NCBI GenBank assembly: GCA_963691705.1
Contig: OY829543.1
Span: 51,006,564-51,070,563, forward strand
Direction of reading: 5' to 3'
Length of the DNA: 64,000 nt
Origin: Viola odorata
Taxonomy: Eukaryota > Streptophyta > Magnoliopsida > Malpighiales > Violaceae
Every line of letters begins with the position of its first letter. Within the stretch, counting starts at the first letter, position 1. This document shows positions 16,465 through 28,930 of the stretch, one piece after another. Below the pieces are notes generated by a model. The model did no database searches and was not told the DNA's origin. It saw only the letters and a program-made list of their open reading frames with translations. The translations under genes were made by a program, and so were the position numbers.

Positions 16465-18765
16465 ATATAATATTGTTAAAACTCAATAATAGGCTTACGA
16501 GTTAAGTTTATTAGTTGTCTTGAGTAAAATTCACGAATCAACTCGTAAATTATCCCAAAATTAGAGTTTAGTAATGATATAAGAAGTATATGTTTTTTCT
16601 TAAAGTATGAGTATCTATGAAGCACATATACTCCAAATATATATGACCAAGTATTCGTATCAGACAAGTATCGGATGCAATATTGCTGGATACGTATTGG
16701 ATAAGATGAGATACTTGAAAAACTTAATAAAATATTAAATTCAAGTTGGATATATTTTTGATACGTTGAAGATACTCTGTAAATACTAACAAATACGCAT
16801 AAGATACTTATGGGATACTTTTGAGCCAATGTCTAATTTGTTTTCTTAAAACTAGGGTCTTAAGTATGATTTTAAAAACTTAATATAGTAAATGAAAAAT
16901 GATGTGATACTTATGGTATATTTTTAGGCCAAATGTATAATTTTTTTTATTAGTAGGGTTCCGAGTGTAATTTTTCACTCTTTAATTTTGTAAATCTCAA
17001 AATTATTTTCTTGATTTTAATATCCTCCCATTTTGTAATTCTTGTAGTAGAACTATAATCATATTTAATAGAATATGAATCATAAACATTAGTACCTCAA
17101 AAATTAAATTAATTTTAGTGTTTAACAACATGATGTTTATTTTTTTAGATATATTTTATATAACAATATCTTGAGTATTGAGAAATATAATATTTTACTA
17201 TCAATATATTTTATAAAAAAAATAAAAATGATGTATCCACGAGCTTATTATATCTTAAATTTTTAAAATTTATCGTATCAATATATTATCATGTCATATC
17301 TGTATTCATATCTATTCTTTATAGGCCAGAATGTATTTAATCATTAATAATACATTTGTATATATTTATTTTGTTATATAATTTAAGCAAAATTTTAACT
17401 ATAAAAAATTTTAAAAAATTGTATAGGAAACGGGCCAGTTATTTGGGTGTTTGTAGAGCAAATTGTTAACCTATGAGGTCCCCAATGAGCCCTTCGTTTT
17501 TGGGTCCTTTCATAAAATTAACGTTTCATGGTTTGATTCATTTCCTACTTCGGTAGACCATGAGATGAAAAATGACACGTCTGCATGATTTATTAGTAAT
17601 GAAAATTGTTGAATTTGTACTCGGTGGACATGAATAAATTCATGGATGGATACGATGTGATGTTGTATTGTCTTGATGCTATGAGTACGAGAACTACGTA
17701 CGGTTTAATTTTAAATAAAAAAGAACGTAGAAAATTTTCGAGTTCAATTATAAATATATATTGTTAATTATTATTTTCAAAAAATAATAAGATGAAAAGT
17801 TGCTTCTCATGGTCTTATGTTATTGTGGTAATACGATATTTATGTTTGAATGATCAAACTTATGATAATAATGATACCGTGTTTATGAGTAAAGTTGTAC
17901 ATGAATTTATATTACATGTTGGTTTGGCTTAATTTGAGGTGCGATCTTAATTACTAGGATTTAAGATTGGCATGACTCATGAAGTAACGTAGTAGACAGT
18001 GCGTATGAAATTGTTTCTAAAAAATTTACCAATTATATAAAAAAACAAGTGTTCTTTTTAATACAAATAAAAGTATAAATAATCAAGGAGAGTTAAACTT
18101 ATAAGTTTATTGGTATGAATATTTTAACTAATATTGATTATGGTCAAATGGTGAAAAAATTATTTATTCTTAAATAAGATATCGAGTTCGATTACGGAAT
18201 TCAAACGAGGTTAATTTCTTGAATGATTGACACCACCTACATATAAGTGTCACGCCAAGAATTCTCCTGTCTGTAATATCAAAGAAATATTTTAATTTAA
18301 GATAAAAGAAGACACGTGCCTAAAAATATAATAAATAAATATAATTTTTTCTAACCTTGTCAATTTATCATTCACCGACAAAAGAAAAATTACAAATTTA
18401 ATCATCCAAGAAACTAAAGGGGTTATATATGTAGGGGTGACAATAGGTATCAGATATGATTGTATATAAATTAAAGGGTAACCTTAATCCAAATGTTCTG
18501 AGGCAACAATTAAAAGTCGAAAGGTACATGTAAAGGAAATAATTTAGAATTGGTATATCTCAACACTTATTTTTTAGGCACATGTGGAATATGGGGATTT
18601 GGATTTGGTGAAAGCATTATTAACATGTGATGTACCTAAAAACTAAAAACTAAAAAGCATGTTTAAGTATCTTTTAATAGTTGCCCTCGGTAAAATCCCT
18701 ATACCACTACCTTTAACGACAAAAAGAAAATGACAAATTAAAAGGGTAACATAACATTTGATAAG
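16465..18765. other. AT-rich spacer between the two S-protein homologue copies
   Basis: About 2.3 kb with no credible gene. Short open frames such as 16476-16829 (minus) are AT-rich and Ile/Ser/Tyr-biased with no motif. From about 18440 the spacer holds AAGGGTAAC/AAGGGTGAC-like repeats, shared with the region upstream of the pseudogene copy. Confidence 0.55.
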
Positions 18766-18778
18766 TTATATATAAATA
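18766..18778 (+). promoter_or_regulatory. probable TATA box of the S-protein homologue gene
   Basis: TTATATATAAATA lies about 50 bases before the start codon at 18825. An equivalent ATTTATATATACATG block occurs at the matching place upstream of the pseudogene copy (about 16050-16065), supporting a duplicated core promoter. The assignment rests on position and sequence only. Confidence 0.45.
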
Positions 18779-18824
18779 TGAAAGGGTGACACATACATAA
18801 ATATTGGGGGCAATTTAAATTAAT

Positions 18825-19184
18825 ATGGTCGGTCGATTTGGGTTTTTGGTACTAATAATACTAACCCATCTGCTTGTTCTTTCCGAAGGAAAGCATGTCA
18901 GCATCAACAACAGATTAGGGGGTGGGAGATCCTTCATCATCCATTGTCGATCCGAAGACGACAATCTTGGAACCCATACGATACCAGATGGGAGCGATTA
19001 TGGTTGGGATTTTAAATCCGCCGCGTTCGGTGTCACGCTCTTCTACTGCGATATGTCATGGGAAAATGTTCCGGCATACCACTTTGACGCATACGACGCT
19101 GCCGATAGGAAATTTCAGAGCTGCGAGCACCGATTCTCATGGACAATAGCCATGGATGGTGTTTACTTTCAGCCAGGGTCTTAA
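18825..19184 (+). CDS. S-protein homologue (secreted S1-family small protein)
   Basis: Single-exon gene of 119 residues, the typical size of the plant self-incompatibility S1 (SPH) family. It has an N-terminal signal peptide (hydrophobic residues about 5-20, FLVLIILTHLLVLSEG, cleavage near 22) and then the compact beta-sandwich domain. Family landmarks are VSINNRLGGG, HCRSEDDNLG, YGWDFK, FYCDMSW, the FDAYDA stretch and a terminal WTIAMDGVYF. These proteins are secreted. In poppy the stigma member is the self-incompatibility ligand, but for most homologues the role is unknown. Only three mature-chain cysteines remain (HC, FYC, SC): the second cysteine of the late C-x3-C pair is Phe here (CEHRFSW) although the broken sister copy keeps it. 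The ATG is preceded by an A/T-rich leader and a TATA-like box. There is no intron. Confidence 0.88.
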   Translation: MVGRFGFLVLIILTHLLVLSEGKHVSINNRLGGGRSFIIHCRSEDDNLGTHTIPDGSDYGWDFKSAAFGVTLFYCDMSWENVPAYHFDAYDAADRKFQSCEHRFSWTIAMDGVYFQPGS

Positions 19185-19618
19185 TGGATCTGTGAGTGAT
19201 CTTTTATGAATGTATCTAAGTGGCTCAAAACACGCAACTCTTGCCACCTATATATAGGGTTTTGCTAACCTGTCCACTTTATGGGTAGGTTGGCATTATG
19301 CCAACTTTTAAGTGGACACAAATTATCCCTACTTTAAATAAAAAACTTTAATAAACTTCAAGGTTATAAATGTAATACTATAACTATAACCTAATAAAAT
19401 AATAATTTTTCTCTCTTCACACATTTAATTTAAGTTTTTTCCTTTTCTTCTCTCTTTCCCTTTCACTAATTTACAAATCAAATCAAATGAAGTAGGGCAG
19501 CTTAGCAAAACTTATATATATGGGCAAGAAGTTAACCTGTATAGATGAAAACTTGGCCACTTTGTCGTGGCTCCGTAGATAAAGAGAATAGATTCCGTTC
19601 AAACTTTGGATTATAAAA

Positions 19619-20767
19619 GGATAAAAAGATATAAATAGCTCCTGAACTTTAATTAAATGATTAATGTGGCCCCCAGATTATTTTTTTGTTTAATTACAAT
19701 ACAGCGAATCGAGTATTTTGACATAAATGACCCCTACCGTGACAGAAATCTGACGTGGACGTTATCTTCCACGTTACCCATGTTTCACTTGCCACGTCGA
19801 CGAGCCACCTCAGCATCTTGCCACCTCACATCTCCACGTCATAAATTATTTTTTTCTTTTTCTTTTTCTTTTCTTTTCTTTTCTTTTCTTTTCTTTTCTT
19901 TTCTTTTCTTTTCTTTCTTTATCTTCTTTCCCTTATTTCTTTCTTCTTCCAGGGCTGCGTTTTTCTTTTTCTTTTCTTTCCTTTCCTTTCTTTTTCTTCT
20001 TTCCCTTATTTCTTTCTTCTTCGCAGCCCTCTCCTCTCCCTTTTTCTTTTTCTTTTTCTTTCAGGGCTGCATCAACGCAGTCCCTCTTTCTTTTATTCAC
20101 TTCTTCTCCACCCTTCCCTTTGTTTTTCTTTACTCTCAACCGCACTCCTTTCTCCCCTTCCTCTTCTTTCTTTATTTTTGGTTTTGGATTGGTTGAGGTG
20201 GCGTGGCTAGTCGTGCGAGGCGGTGACGGGGCTGGGTAGATCGGGAGCAACGGTGATGTGGCTGTTTTTGATTGGTTTGATTTTGTGAGGTTTGGTTTGT
20301 GTAGGAGGAGATGGGTTTGATTGGTGGATGAGGGTTAGAAGGTGATTTGGTGGATTTGGATTGTGGCCGGATCGGAGATGGTGAGGTGTGTGGTGTGGTT
20401 GTGTGATGGTGGATCGGATTTGGCAGAGGGTTTTTGGATTTTTGGACTGTTGTTGTTAGATTTGATGGAGTCACAGAGAGGAAGAGAGAGAAAAAAGAAA
20501 GAGAGAAAAAGAAAAAAGAAAGAAAGAAAATAAAAAGAAAAAGAAAAAAATAATTTATGATGTGGAGATGTGAGATGGCAAGATGCTGACGTGGCAAGTG
20601 AAACATAGGTGACGTGGAAGATAACGTCGCCACGTCAGATTTCTGTCACGGTAGGAGCCATTTATGTCAAAATGTTCGATTCACTGTGTTATAATTAAAC
20701 AAAAAAGTAATTTAGGGCCACATTAATCATTTAATTAAAGTTAAGGGGCCATTTATGTCTTTTTACC
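19619..20767. mobile_element. non-autonomous Mutator-like element A (long TIR)
   Basis: About 1.15 kb, flanked by a perfect 9-bp target duplication ATTATAAAA (19610-19618 and 20768-20776), the size typical of Mutator-like elements. The ends GGATAAAAAG and CTTTTTACC open into terminal inverted repeats of roughly 220-240 bp with moderate divergence and small indels. Each arm contains several copies of GCCACGTC/GACGTGGC. Inside are a TTTTC/TTTCT-rich left half (19855-20170) and a GA-rich right half (20470-20560), so the fold-back extends past the TIRs. There is no transposase. The long Phe/Ser open frame at 19657-20196 is a product of the pyrimidine repeats. Confidence 0.85.
19855..19918. repeat. 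(TTTTC)n pentanucleotide tract
   Basis: About 60 bases of CTTTT/TTTTC units inside Mutator-like element A, mirrored by GA-rich DNA near 20480-20555. Confidence 0.8.
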
Positions 20768-21057
20768 ATTATAAAAGTAACCCTAACCCCTCTTCTCAAT
20801 ACCATCCGATGAACTATCCACGAATACCAGATTCATAAAAATACCAAAGGAGGAAAGACAATGATTTAGCTTCATTTAGAAATAGGTCTCTCGATACAAA
20901 GCATTGTCAAAATCCAACAGTTACTGAGACCTAAACATTCATGGCTAATATTACAAGACAATACACAATGCCTAGAACAGTAGTAATGGTGAAAACCTAA
21001 CCCATAACATAACATACGGTCAAGACCCAAACTCACCTACAGCCTACAACAAAACTT

Positions 21058-24000
21058 TTAGCGCGGTGCAGAATACATCTGGGTGGAGTCATACTGTGGA
21101 TAACCAGGCTGGGGAGACACTGTTTTCCCATAACTAGCAGGTGCCGCACTCCCTGGAGTAGCTCCATAACCAGCTGACTGATCATAACTTTGTTGAGTTG
21201 TTGCTGGTTGAGTATAACCCTGCTGACCGCTTGTTGCAGTATAGGCTGGTGCAGTGCCACTACCATAAGCAGGATCTTGAGGCGCTTGATATCCATAGCC
21301 AGCATTGTTTGTAGCTGGCTGCTCAGGATAACCTTGTTGAGAAGAAGGATATGCCCCATAACCCGCGGTCGCTCCTTGTGCATAGCCAGCAGCCTGTTGT
21401 CCACCAGCATGCCCGTAAGCAGGAACTGATTGACCACCTTGTGCATAGCCCGACGCTGGTGGCGCTTGATTATAGCCATCAGCTGCCGCATATGGAGGAT
21501 ATGATTGCTGCATCGGCCCACTTGCTGCGTATGGATACTGCTGGTGTGGTGGAATATTTGGACCATAGGTTTGGTTGGATTGAATAGCACCTTGATAAGC
21601 CATCTCTCCTGGTTGACCAGGCCTAGGAGGGCCATATGATTGTGGAGGCGCTCCTTGTGTTGACATCCCATATGCTGGTGGCTTGCCATACTGCTGCTGT
21701 GCCCCATAGCCCGGTTGATTGCCAGCCTGCGGGTAAACTGGCTGAGAGCTTCCATACGGATGCTGTGTTGGAGCATTGTCATACTTTGGCTCATCATATC
21801 CATGACCATAGCCTTGCTGATGGGGTACTGTTTGAGAATAAGGAGTTTGATGCCCATAATCTGGACCATGAGCTTGTCCATAGTTATAATTTGCTTGGGA
21901 TTGTGGTGGACCCGTTACAGGGGCAGGAGGAGGGCCAGAAGCATGTCCAGGAGCATGGGCCGAGATGGGAGCAGAAACTGGGTGATCAGAACCATGACCA
22001 CCATAGTAATCATATCCACCACCGTGAGAATGTGGCCCCTGCATGGTGGCGGGAGGCCTATGTTCCCCCCAACCAGAACCATAGGTGTTTCTTGGCCCCA
22101 TCTGCTGATGAGGATAATTTCCATAATGCTGAGGTGGGTACTGAGAATGTTGTGTAGGATATGGTCCTCGTTGTTGATAATCATGTGACATTCCCTGGGA
22201 TGAATGTGGACCTCGTGGACCCCAGTGACCCGGGCCAGCAGATCCACGAGGACGATGGGAATGTTGTTGGCTGTAACCACTAGATTGTGATGATGGCCTC
22301 ACAGTCTATCAAATGACAAAATAAAGTAGTCAGAGACAGAAATTAACAATTGCAAACTAAAAAATACAAAGGCATAATGGAACATAGAAAAGGTACGGTT
22401 CCTGTGAATTCTAACACCCAAAGGTTGATAGCCAATTCTAAAGCATAAACATAATTATAGAAACAGAAGGTGACTAAGCTAACACAGATTGGAGTACGTC
22501 TACAATAATATCCAGCAGACAGTCAACACAGATCGACAAATGTTAATTTCTTCGCGTAAACATGCTTCGAATATCTCTAACATTAAAGATGGGACAAAGA
22601 TGATCTCATGTCAAGGGTGATGATCCTACAAGAGGATGCTACATCTTTTTCTTGAACAGTCAATTATAGGATATCAGGGATGAATAAGGGGGTCAAAGAG
22701 GGGTCCGACCGCATACAAAGCCCACATGGAAAATATGAGAGGCATTTTTTTTCTCACCCACTTTACCTAACCTTGTATCTTCTACCTGCTTGAATACAAT
22801 CATTCAGGTTGGTGTGAACCCCAGAATACAACATACTAAATAAAGATTTTAGAAGTCAACTCCTCTACTGAAGAATAGACTGAGAAAGTCTGAGTCAATT
22901 CCCAAAAGAATTTGCACATAAGATTAAAAGTTAAAAATCAATAGAGCAACATTATATACGATGGAAAATGATGTATAACTACAAAATGTGCACAGACAAA
23001 GGTCAGATAACTGCAACAAATTAATCCTTTGGAGTTATGGCCAAGATGTGCTTAAAATGCAAACTGTGGCAAAGAAAACTTGCTACTTATGAAAGAAAAT
23101 AATATGCATTCCATGTACACTTGCGGTGCAAAACATAAACAGACTCACTAAAATCTCAAAAAAAATCTAAATTCTAGAGTGTATTTTCCAAATGATGAGA
23201 ACACCACTCAAGTTACATAGGCAGAGCAGTCAACACATCATAGAGCATGTACCATATTCTTCAAATGTTTCAGCACAGCAGCAGATACAAGTTCGTAATT
23301 ATCAGTCCAATGACAACTTCATATAACGATAACTTCATCAGGCACTGTACTTTCTTCCAGCAAGTCTCATGCAAAGAATATGGGGAGCTAAAGAGCACTA
23401 TGTTTTAACACAATATAGCCCACTGAATTATGATTCTTAACTTTGAAGTCTCAAAGCAATCTTACCAACCATTAACATCCAGCACTTGCGAGACTTAATG
23501 CCTGATACCTCTCTTCAATGGATGAGGGTGAATACTGGTTGTTTAATGCTACACCAAGAAAGCAATGCTGACCCTTGGGAAAGGCAAACTCGCAAATCTG
23601 CATTTTTAAAGTCAACAAATTCGAATCGGCACCTTCCATATAAATAAATCATGGCAACCGACATCTTGGATTGAATATATGATCTTCCTAACAGCATTCA
23701 AGTGTCTTGGAATGGATCATTCATCAATACCACACCTCTTCCATTTCATGTGATTAAGCTCTCTCACCTCAAGGTTAAACCATAAAATGGTCTCTCACAT
23801 CAATGAAAATGTTTTTGTACATACAAAAAAGACAAGACTAGAATTGCGTGTGGCTTTGGCAAAAGAACCATTCAGAGACCAATGATTGGCACAAACCTAA
23901 GGAAATCGGAACTAGCATCAAAGAACTGCAGATATTAACTCCAATCCTTGAGATGATTGGCAGAAACCAACATGTTATGAACTAGTGAACTATGGACCCG

Positions 24001-26479
24001 TGACCTAACTAATAACATCTAGCATCTCAGATATTTTTATTCTATATAAAGATGTCCCCATTAATAATCAAAGGCTGACAGCAGTAATAAAATATTTTTA
24101 ACATGCACTCAAATAGTAGAACTTTGCTATGCTACAGCCAAAACCCATGACTGACTAACTAGGCTCTTAACTAGTGAACAATAATATTACATCAGCTTGT
24201 CAGCATTCTACGAATAAGAATCAACTAACCAAGGACTAAATGTTCTAGCTAAGGACATAAGATAGCTTAGTTGAAGGAACAACATCACACTACATCTCAA
24301 CACACAAAAATGAACTAATCAAGAAGCAATGCAGAGATGATAACTGAAACAGGTTGACCAAAGAGGTGATGAAAGTGTATCTTGTAAGATCATACATAGC
24401 AATGATAGTTCAAGAAAAACTGTACATCTAGAACATGCAAAAGTGAGCCATATTTTTGGGGACATATGAAGAGAGGAATCACATATCCAAATCGACAATT
24501 CAAAAGCAACTGGAATATAATATGGCGCAGGGGAAAAGGAAGAAAGACGAACCTGGTTCATAACATCTAAAATCATTTCTCTCGCTATCTCAATATGTTT
24601 TTTGTCACCAGTTATCCGCACAATCCTATCTTTAGACCCATCACCTTCTGGAAGATGTTGAGGTATCAACTAAACACAAATGATAATCAATACTCAGTAA
24701 TATCCATCAAGTAAAAAAATTAGAAACTATCATTCAGAGTTGTGAAATGCACGTTACTAAAGGAGCTAATGATATCAACTACCTGAATGCGTGCCCCCGA
24801 CTTAGATTGGAGGCTCTTAATGGTATCTCCACCTCTTCCTATAATCAAACCAACCTAAGCAATGACAAGTTAATGTAAGCATGGTTGACTAAATAACTGG
24901 TACAAGGTAACCAATCCAAAAAACTAGATACACAAGAGATCCAAGAATTCATGTAAACCTTCTCATTTGGAACTTGCAACTCAAGTTGCTCAGCCGGTCC
25001 AGTTCTCTGCCCACTGGTCACCCCCCTAGCAACAAGGGAAGGAGAACCACCAGCATCAGCCTGAAACAAGACTCAAACATAAATAAACCAACAATACATT
25101 GAGAAACAAACTTCATATAGTAAGCACTGAGCCACATAGTTCAAGTTTTAACTACCTCAGCTATGACATCGTTAATGAGCTTCTCAGCCTTGCTAATGCT
25201 ACTTAAAGTTCCAATTAATTCCACTGGCCTGGTAGTCGAATGTGGATCAGCTTCAGAATCCCTTGTGATCTGAATTTTCGCCCCTGAATTGTATTGCAAT
25301 AAACGAACAGTATCACCCCCTTTCCCAATCAAAACTCCAACCTACACCCATTAACACCATACAAAGAAACACAAACACATATTAATCAACCAAGGCAAAC
25401 CCCAATACATGTGGCATCCACAAAACACAAGCCACTTTCAACATGCCTTATCATTTGGAACCTCCATTTTCCGCGTGGTGGTTTGACCATCAGATCCTGG
25501 CATTTCCTCTTCATGGCCCACCTCCTGAGATGGTTTCTCATTTTCTTCTTTCAAGGGCTTGTCCTTCACAACATTATCATTCTCAGCATTGCCGGCTGCG
25601 TGACTCTCTCTAGCTAGTTCAGCCTCGTTATCTGCTGGTTCTTGAACCTCCCCAGCTAAAGCATGTTCATGCTTATGTTCATCATCATTACCTTGTTCAT
25701 TCTCAACAATAGTGGGCTCTGAAACACCTTCCTTCGAGCTGACATTTGCCTTATCCTCTCCGTAACCATTCTCACTTGCTTCTGTTATCAAAACATAAAC
25801 TATTAAAAAACGTTAAAATAAAATAAAATAAAATAAAATAAAAAACATTAACCATTAAAAATGGAAAATCTTATGGTGAACCTATGGTTAAAGTTTGCAA
25901 GATGATCCAATCCAACATATGATAAAATTCACTTTCAGTTAATTTCACAAATCAAAAGAAAAAGTGGTGTTCAATTTTGAAAATTACAGTCAACTTTGTT
26001 CTTTTACCCCTCGTGACAGAATCCCACTGCTGTCAAGAGAGGCAAACGAAAACACCATTTTCCAAGAAAGAAAACAGTCAATAGACAGAAACCCAATACT
26101 GGTTCGGATATTTTGTTGAACTTAATTATACTTTTTGCAAAGAAACAAGAAAACCCTAAAAGGGCTGAAACAATAACAACCACACAAGAGAAGAGCATTG
26201 TGGTTATTGGAGCTTACCTAGCTCTTGAGGTTCATTATCATCAAGTTTAGGTCGTTTGAGGTTAGGTAAATCGGATTCCGCCGCATCTCCACCAACTTTC
26301 TCATCAGCCTCGGGTCCCGCGTCATTGTTAAGTTGGTCGTTAGGGCTGGAATGTGAAGGAGGAACTCCTTCTACTTCCTCATGCTGTTGTGGTTGCTCTA
26401 AGTCTTGCAGTTTGCGTTTGTGATCCGATGGCAAAGGCGTGGGGGTTGGTGCCGCAAGAGCATCTTCCTCTGTAGCCAT
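21058..26479 (-). CDS. two-KH-domain RNA/ssDNA-binding protein with Y/Q/G-rich tail (FUBP-like)
   Basis: Seven coding exons: 26479-26218, 25781-25447, 25341-25156, 25060-24959, 24854-24783, 24669-24553, 22305-21058; 773 residues, all phases closing. The N terminus is acidic and low in complexity, with a probable nuclear signal (LKRPKLD, about residue 74-80). KH1 (about 194-261) has the loop GKGG (205-208) in VGVLIGKGGDTVR. KH2 (about 290-358) has GRGG (301-304) in VGLIIGRGGDTIK. Both GxxG loops are intact, so nucleic-acid binding is expected. Residues 359-773 form a prion-like tail rich in Tyr, Gln, Gly, Pro and Ser with many GYG, QGYP and SYG units. The family resembles far-upstream-element-binding proteins. 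The plant function is not established from sequence. Intron 2 appears to use a GC donor. Intron 6 is 2.2 kb. Confidence 0.93.
22306..24552 (-). other. long sixth intron of the KH gene
   Basis: A 2.25-kb intron separating the KH domains from the prion-like tail exon, from GTTCGT at 24552 to TAG at 22306. It is AT-rich. I saw no embedded gene or clear transposon ends. The 60-residue frame at 23515-23697 is unremarkable. Confidence 0.8.
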
Positions 26480-26950
26480 TTCTGCCTCTTGATGCTAAGA
26501 AACTGCGAAATTAGGCGGCCGACTCGATTCTGATGCGGTTAGATGAACTGATAAGAAAGAGAGAGAGAGCGAAGGAATGGAGTGGTGCGAAGACGAAAGA
26601 AGCACAGCGGATATTTCTTTCTGGGAAGATGTATTTTAATTTCTATTTTTTCCGGATGCAAAATCTAGGATTTTGAACGAAAGGTATTTTTCAATTGGGG
26701 ATGGATCTTTATTTCAGTTATGGGGATGGGAAGCGTATTTAGGGTTTGCGTCTTTTGTTTCGTTATTGGGCCTTGAAAGAGAAAATCCACTGGGCCTGAA
26801 AATGCTTTGGCCCGTCACTAATGTACTGGCCCAATCTAATTGTTGATACCTTGTTTTATTTATAATACCAAGGATAAAAGACTAACTTGTGATTCATTTC
26901 TGACTCATGTTTGATTAGCTGATCCTAGCAATGTTAATTGTTGTTACATA
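26480..26950 (-). promoter_or_regulatory. probable promoter/5' UTR region of the KH gene
   Basis: Sequence between the KH start codon and the left end of the mariner-like element. A GA-rich tract (about 26545-26570) just upstream of the ATG reads as CT-rich leader on the minus strand, common in plant 5' UTRs. No core element could be fixed. The mariner element ends 470 bp from the start codon. Confidence 0.4.
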
Positions 26951-27355
26951 CTCCCTCCCTCCGTTTTTTTTATTAATAGACATTGGGCCCACAAGTGTGG
27001 TTATTTAAATCGACTGCTTCCCGCGTGGGCTAGTTTAACATTCGTCTGACGCATGGACCAGCGTCATCCTTTTTAAAATTCAAATCAAATTTTGAATTTT
27101 CGAAACCCAGCCCATTCCAAAAAAATTCAATCTCTCCTCACCCTCGCCTCTTCCTCCAACTTTCTCTGCTCTCCAACCCTAAACCCTAAATCCCACTCAA
27201 ATTTGGGCATTTCGATTAACTAGAATATTTGGCCAAATTCGATTTCCTTCCCCCAATTTTCAATTATTTATTACACGTGGGTTTCTTCTTGCACATCTCC
27301 CTCCTCCATTTCAATTCAACAATAGTAACAATGTTCATCTCTCTGAAAATCTGGA

Positions 27356-28930
27356 ATGTCTTCTCTCATAGTCGACTTAAACCATGTTTCAGGGTCTCCT
27401 CTAAAAGGCAGCCCAGTTCCAACTATCCTAATTGGAAACCCTGAATCCCATGAAGCCAACTGTCATGGCCTTGAGCAGTTGTCTTCTACCCTCTCCGGCG
27501 ACGATGAACAACCGCAACAGCGGAACATCCCAGACATCAATGACCGATAAGGTACTTAAACACTTTGTCCAACTGTCCTATTTAATTTATTTTCAATCAT
27601 TTTTGCCTTTAATTTGAGTGTTTGGTGGTGACATTTGGTTTGCTCACCGGAAGGAGCTATTGAACAATGAACGTTTGTGTCTATGCAATGCTGCTGGAGA
27701 GGAGTGAAGATGGCAAGTTGAAGACAACAACAACGAGGGAGGCGTCAGAACTGTTTGGTGTGGGCATCTGCACAATCCAGAGGATCTAGAAACCGGTAAG
27801 AGATTCAGGTCAATACCAATATATTAATGGTAAAGTTCAGAATTGTGGTAAGAAAAGGGTTGATTTCAATCTGGAGAGAATCAAAGACATTCTACTGAAG
27901 AAGAGAACAATATAGAGGTCTCTGGCAATAGCTTTGGGAGTTAGTAAATCGTATCTGCATGTGAAGTTAAAAGAAGGTGTGATTAGGCGACACAGCAATA
28001 CGATCCATCCAACATTGACAGAGGAGAATCTAAGAAGCAGAATCAATCATTGTCTAGCATCCTTCGATCCAGCAACAGTGTCACACGATCTAACTTTCTT
28101 GAATATGAAAAATATTGTGCACATTGATGAGAAGTGGTTCTACCTGACTAAGAGGTCACATACATATTACCTTCTACATGATGAAGAAGATCTAGTAAGA
28201 ACAATAAAAAATGCCAACTTTATTCCTAAGTTGATATTCTTAGTTGTTGTTGCTAGGCCAATGTATGATTGTAATGGCTCTTGTACGTTTGATGGTAAGA
28301 TTAGAGTTTTCTCATTAGTTCATAGTGTTGCTACTATTAGGTCATGTCAAAATAGACCTCGAGGTACACTCGAGCTAAAACTAATTTTTAAAATCAGCAG
28401 GACAACAATAAAGGAGTTTATAATTGAGAGGGTGTTACCTGTCATTGCAAGCAAGTGGCCTAGGGACAACATTACAGAACACATATTTATTCAACAAGAC
28501 AATGCCCCAACTCATATAGCCACTGATGATGTTGGTTTTTTGAATGCAGTTGAGCTGAGTGGAATGAATGTGACTCTCACCTATCAGCCTCCTAACTCCC
28601 CTAATTTAAATGTGTTAGACCTAGGGTTTTTTAGAGCAATCCAGTCACTATAGAGTAAGAATTGCTCTAGAACTATGTTTCCACTGGTTGCTGTTGTTTA
28701 GCAAGCATTTTATATTTTCTATGACAGGAAAGCAAATCATGTGTTCATTACTCTGCAATCATACATGATTGAAGTACTGAAACGGGAAGGCAACAACACC
28801 TACAAAATTCCTCACTTGATGAAAAAATAGTTGGAGAAGATGTGAACTATTCCACAAACTTTGAATTGCAGTGCAGTGCATAAATTTATGGTCATGCATT
28901 ACAAGAAGTTGGTAATTTTCTGCCTCTTTT
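27356..28930 (+). pseudogene. mariner-like transposase (plant DD39D type), degenerate
   Basis: An N-terminal segment (27356-27550) is followed, probably after an intron, by helix-turn-helix-like sequence (MLLERSEDGKLK near 27690) and the catalytic region from 27934. The three acidic positions of the plant DD39D triad are visible: VHIDEKWF, IQQDNAPTH and LNVLDLGFF, with 39 residues between the last two. The neighbouring SPD of relatives is SPN here. At least two stops sit where relatives have sense codons: TAG near 27787 after TIQRI, and TAG near 27913 after KKRTI. More stops follow from 28651. C-terminal similarity (TLQSYMIEVLK-like, YKIPHL) fades by about 28830. It cannot make full-length transposase. 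Confidence 0.9.

Noticed and set aside
16476..16829. 117-codon minus-strand frame
   Set aside because: AT-rich spacer; Ile/Tyr/Ser-biased composition with no motif and no codon signal.
19657..20196. 179-codon plus-strand frame rich in Phe, Ser and Leu
   Set aside because: It is translated TTTTC/TTTCT repeat inside Mutator-like element A; composition is purely low-complexity.
21190..22188. Several long plus-strand frames (up to 173 codons)
   Set aside because: They are antisense readings of the repetitive Y/Q/G tail of the KH gene, whose codon pattern suppresses stops on the other strand.
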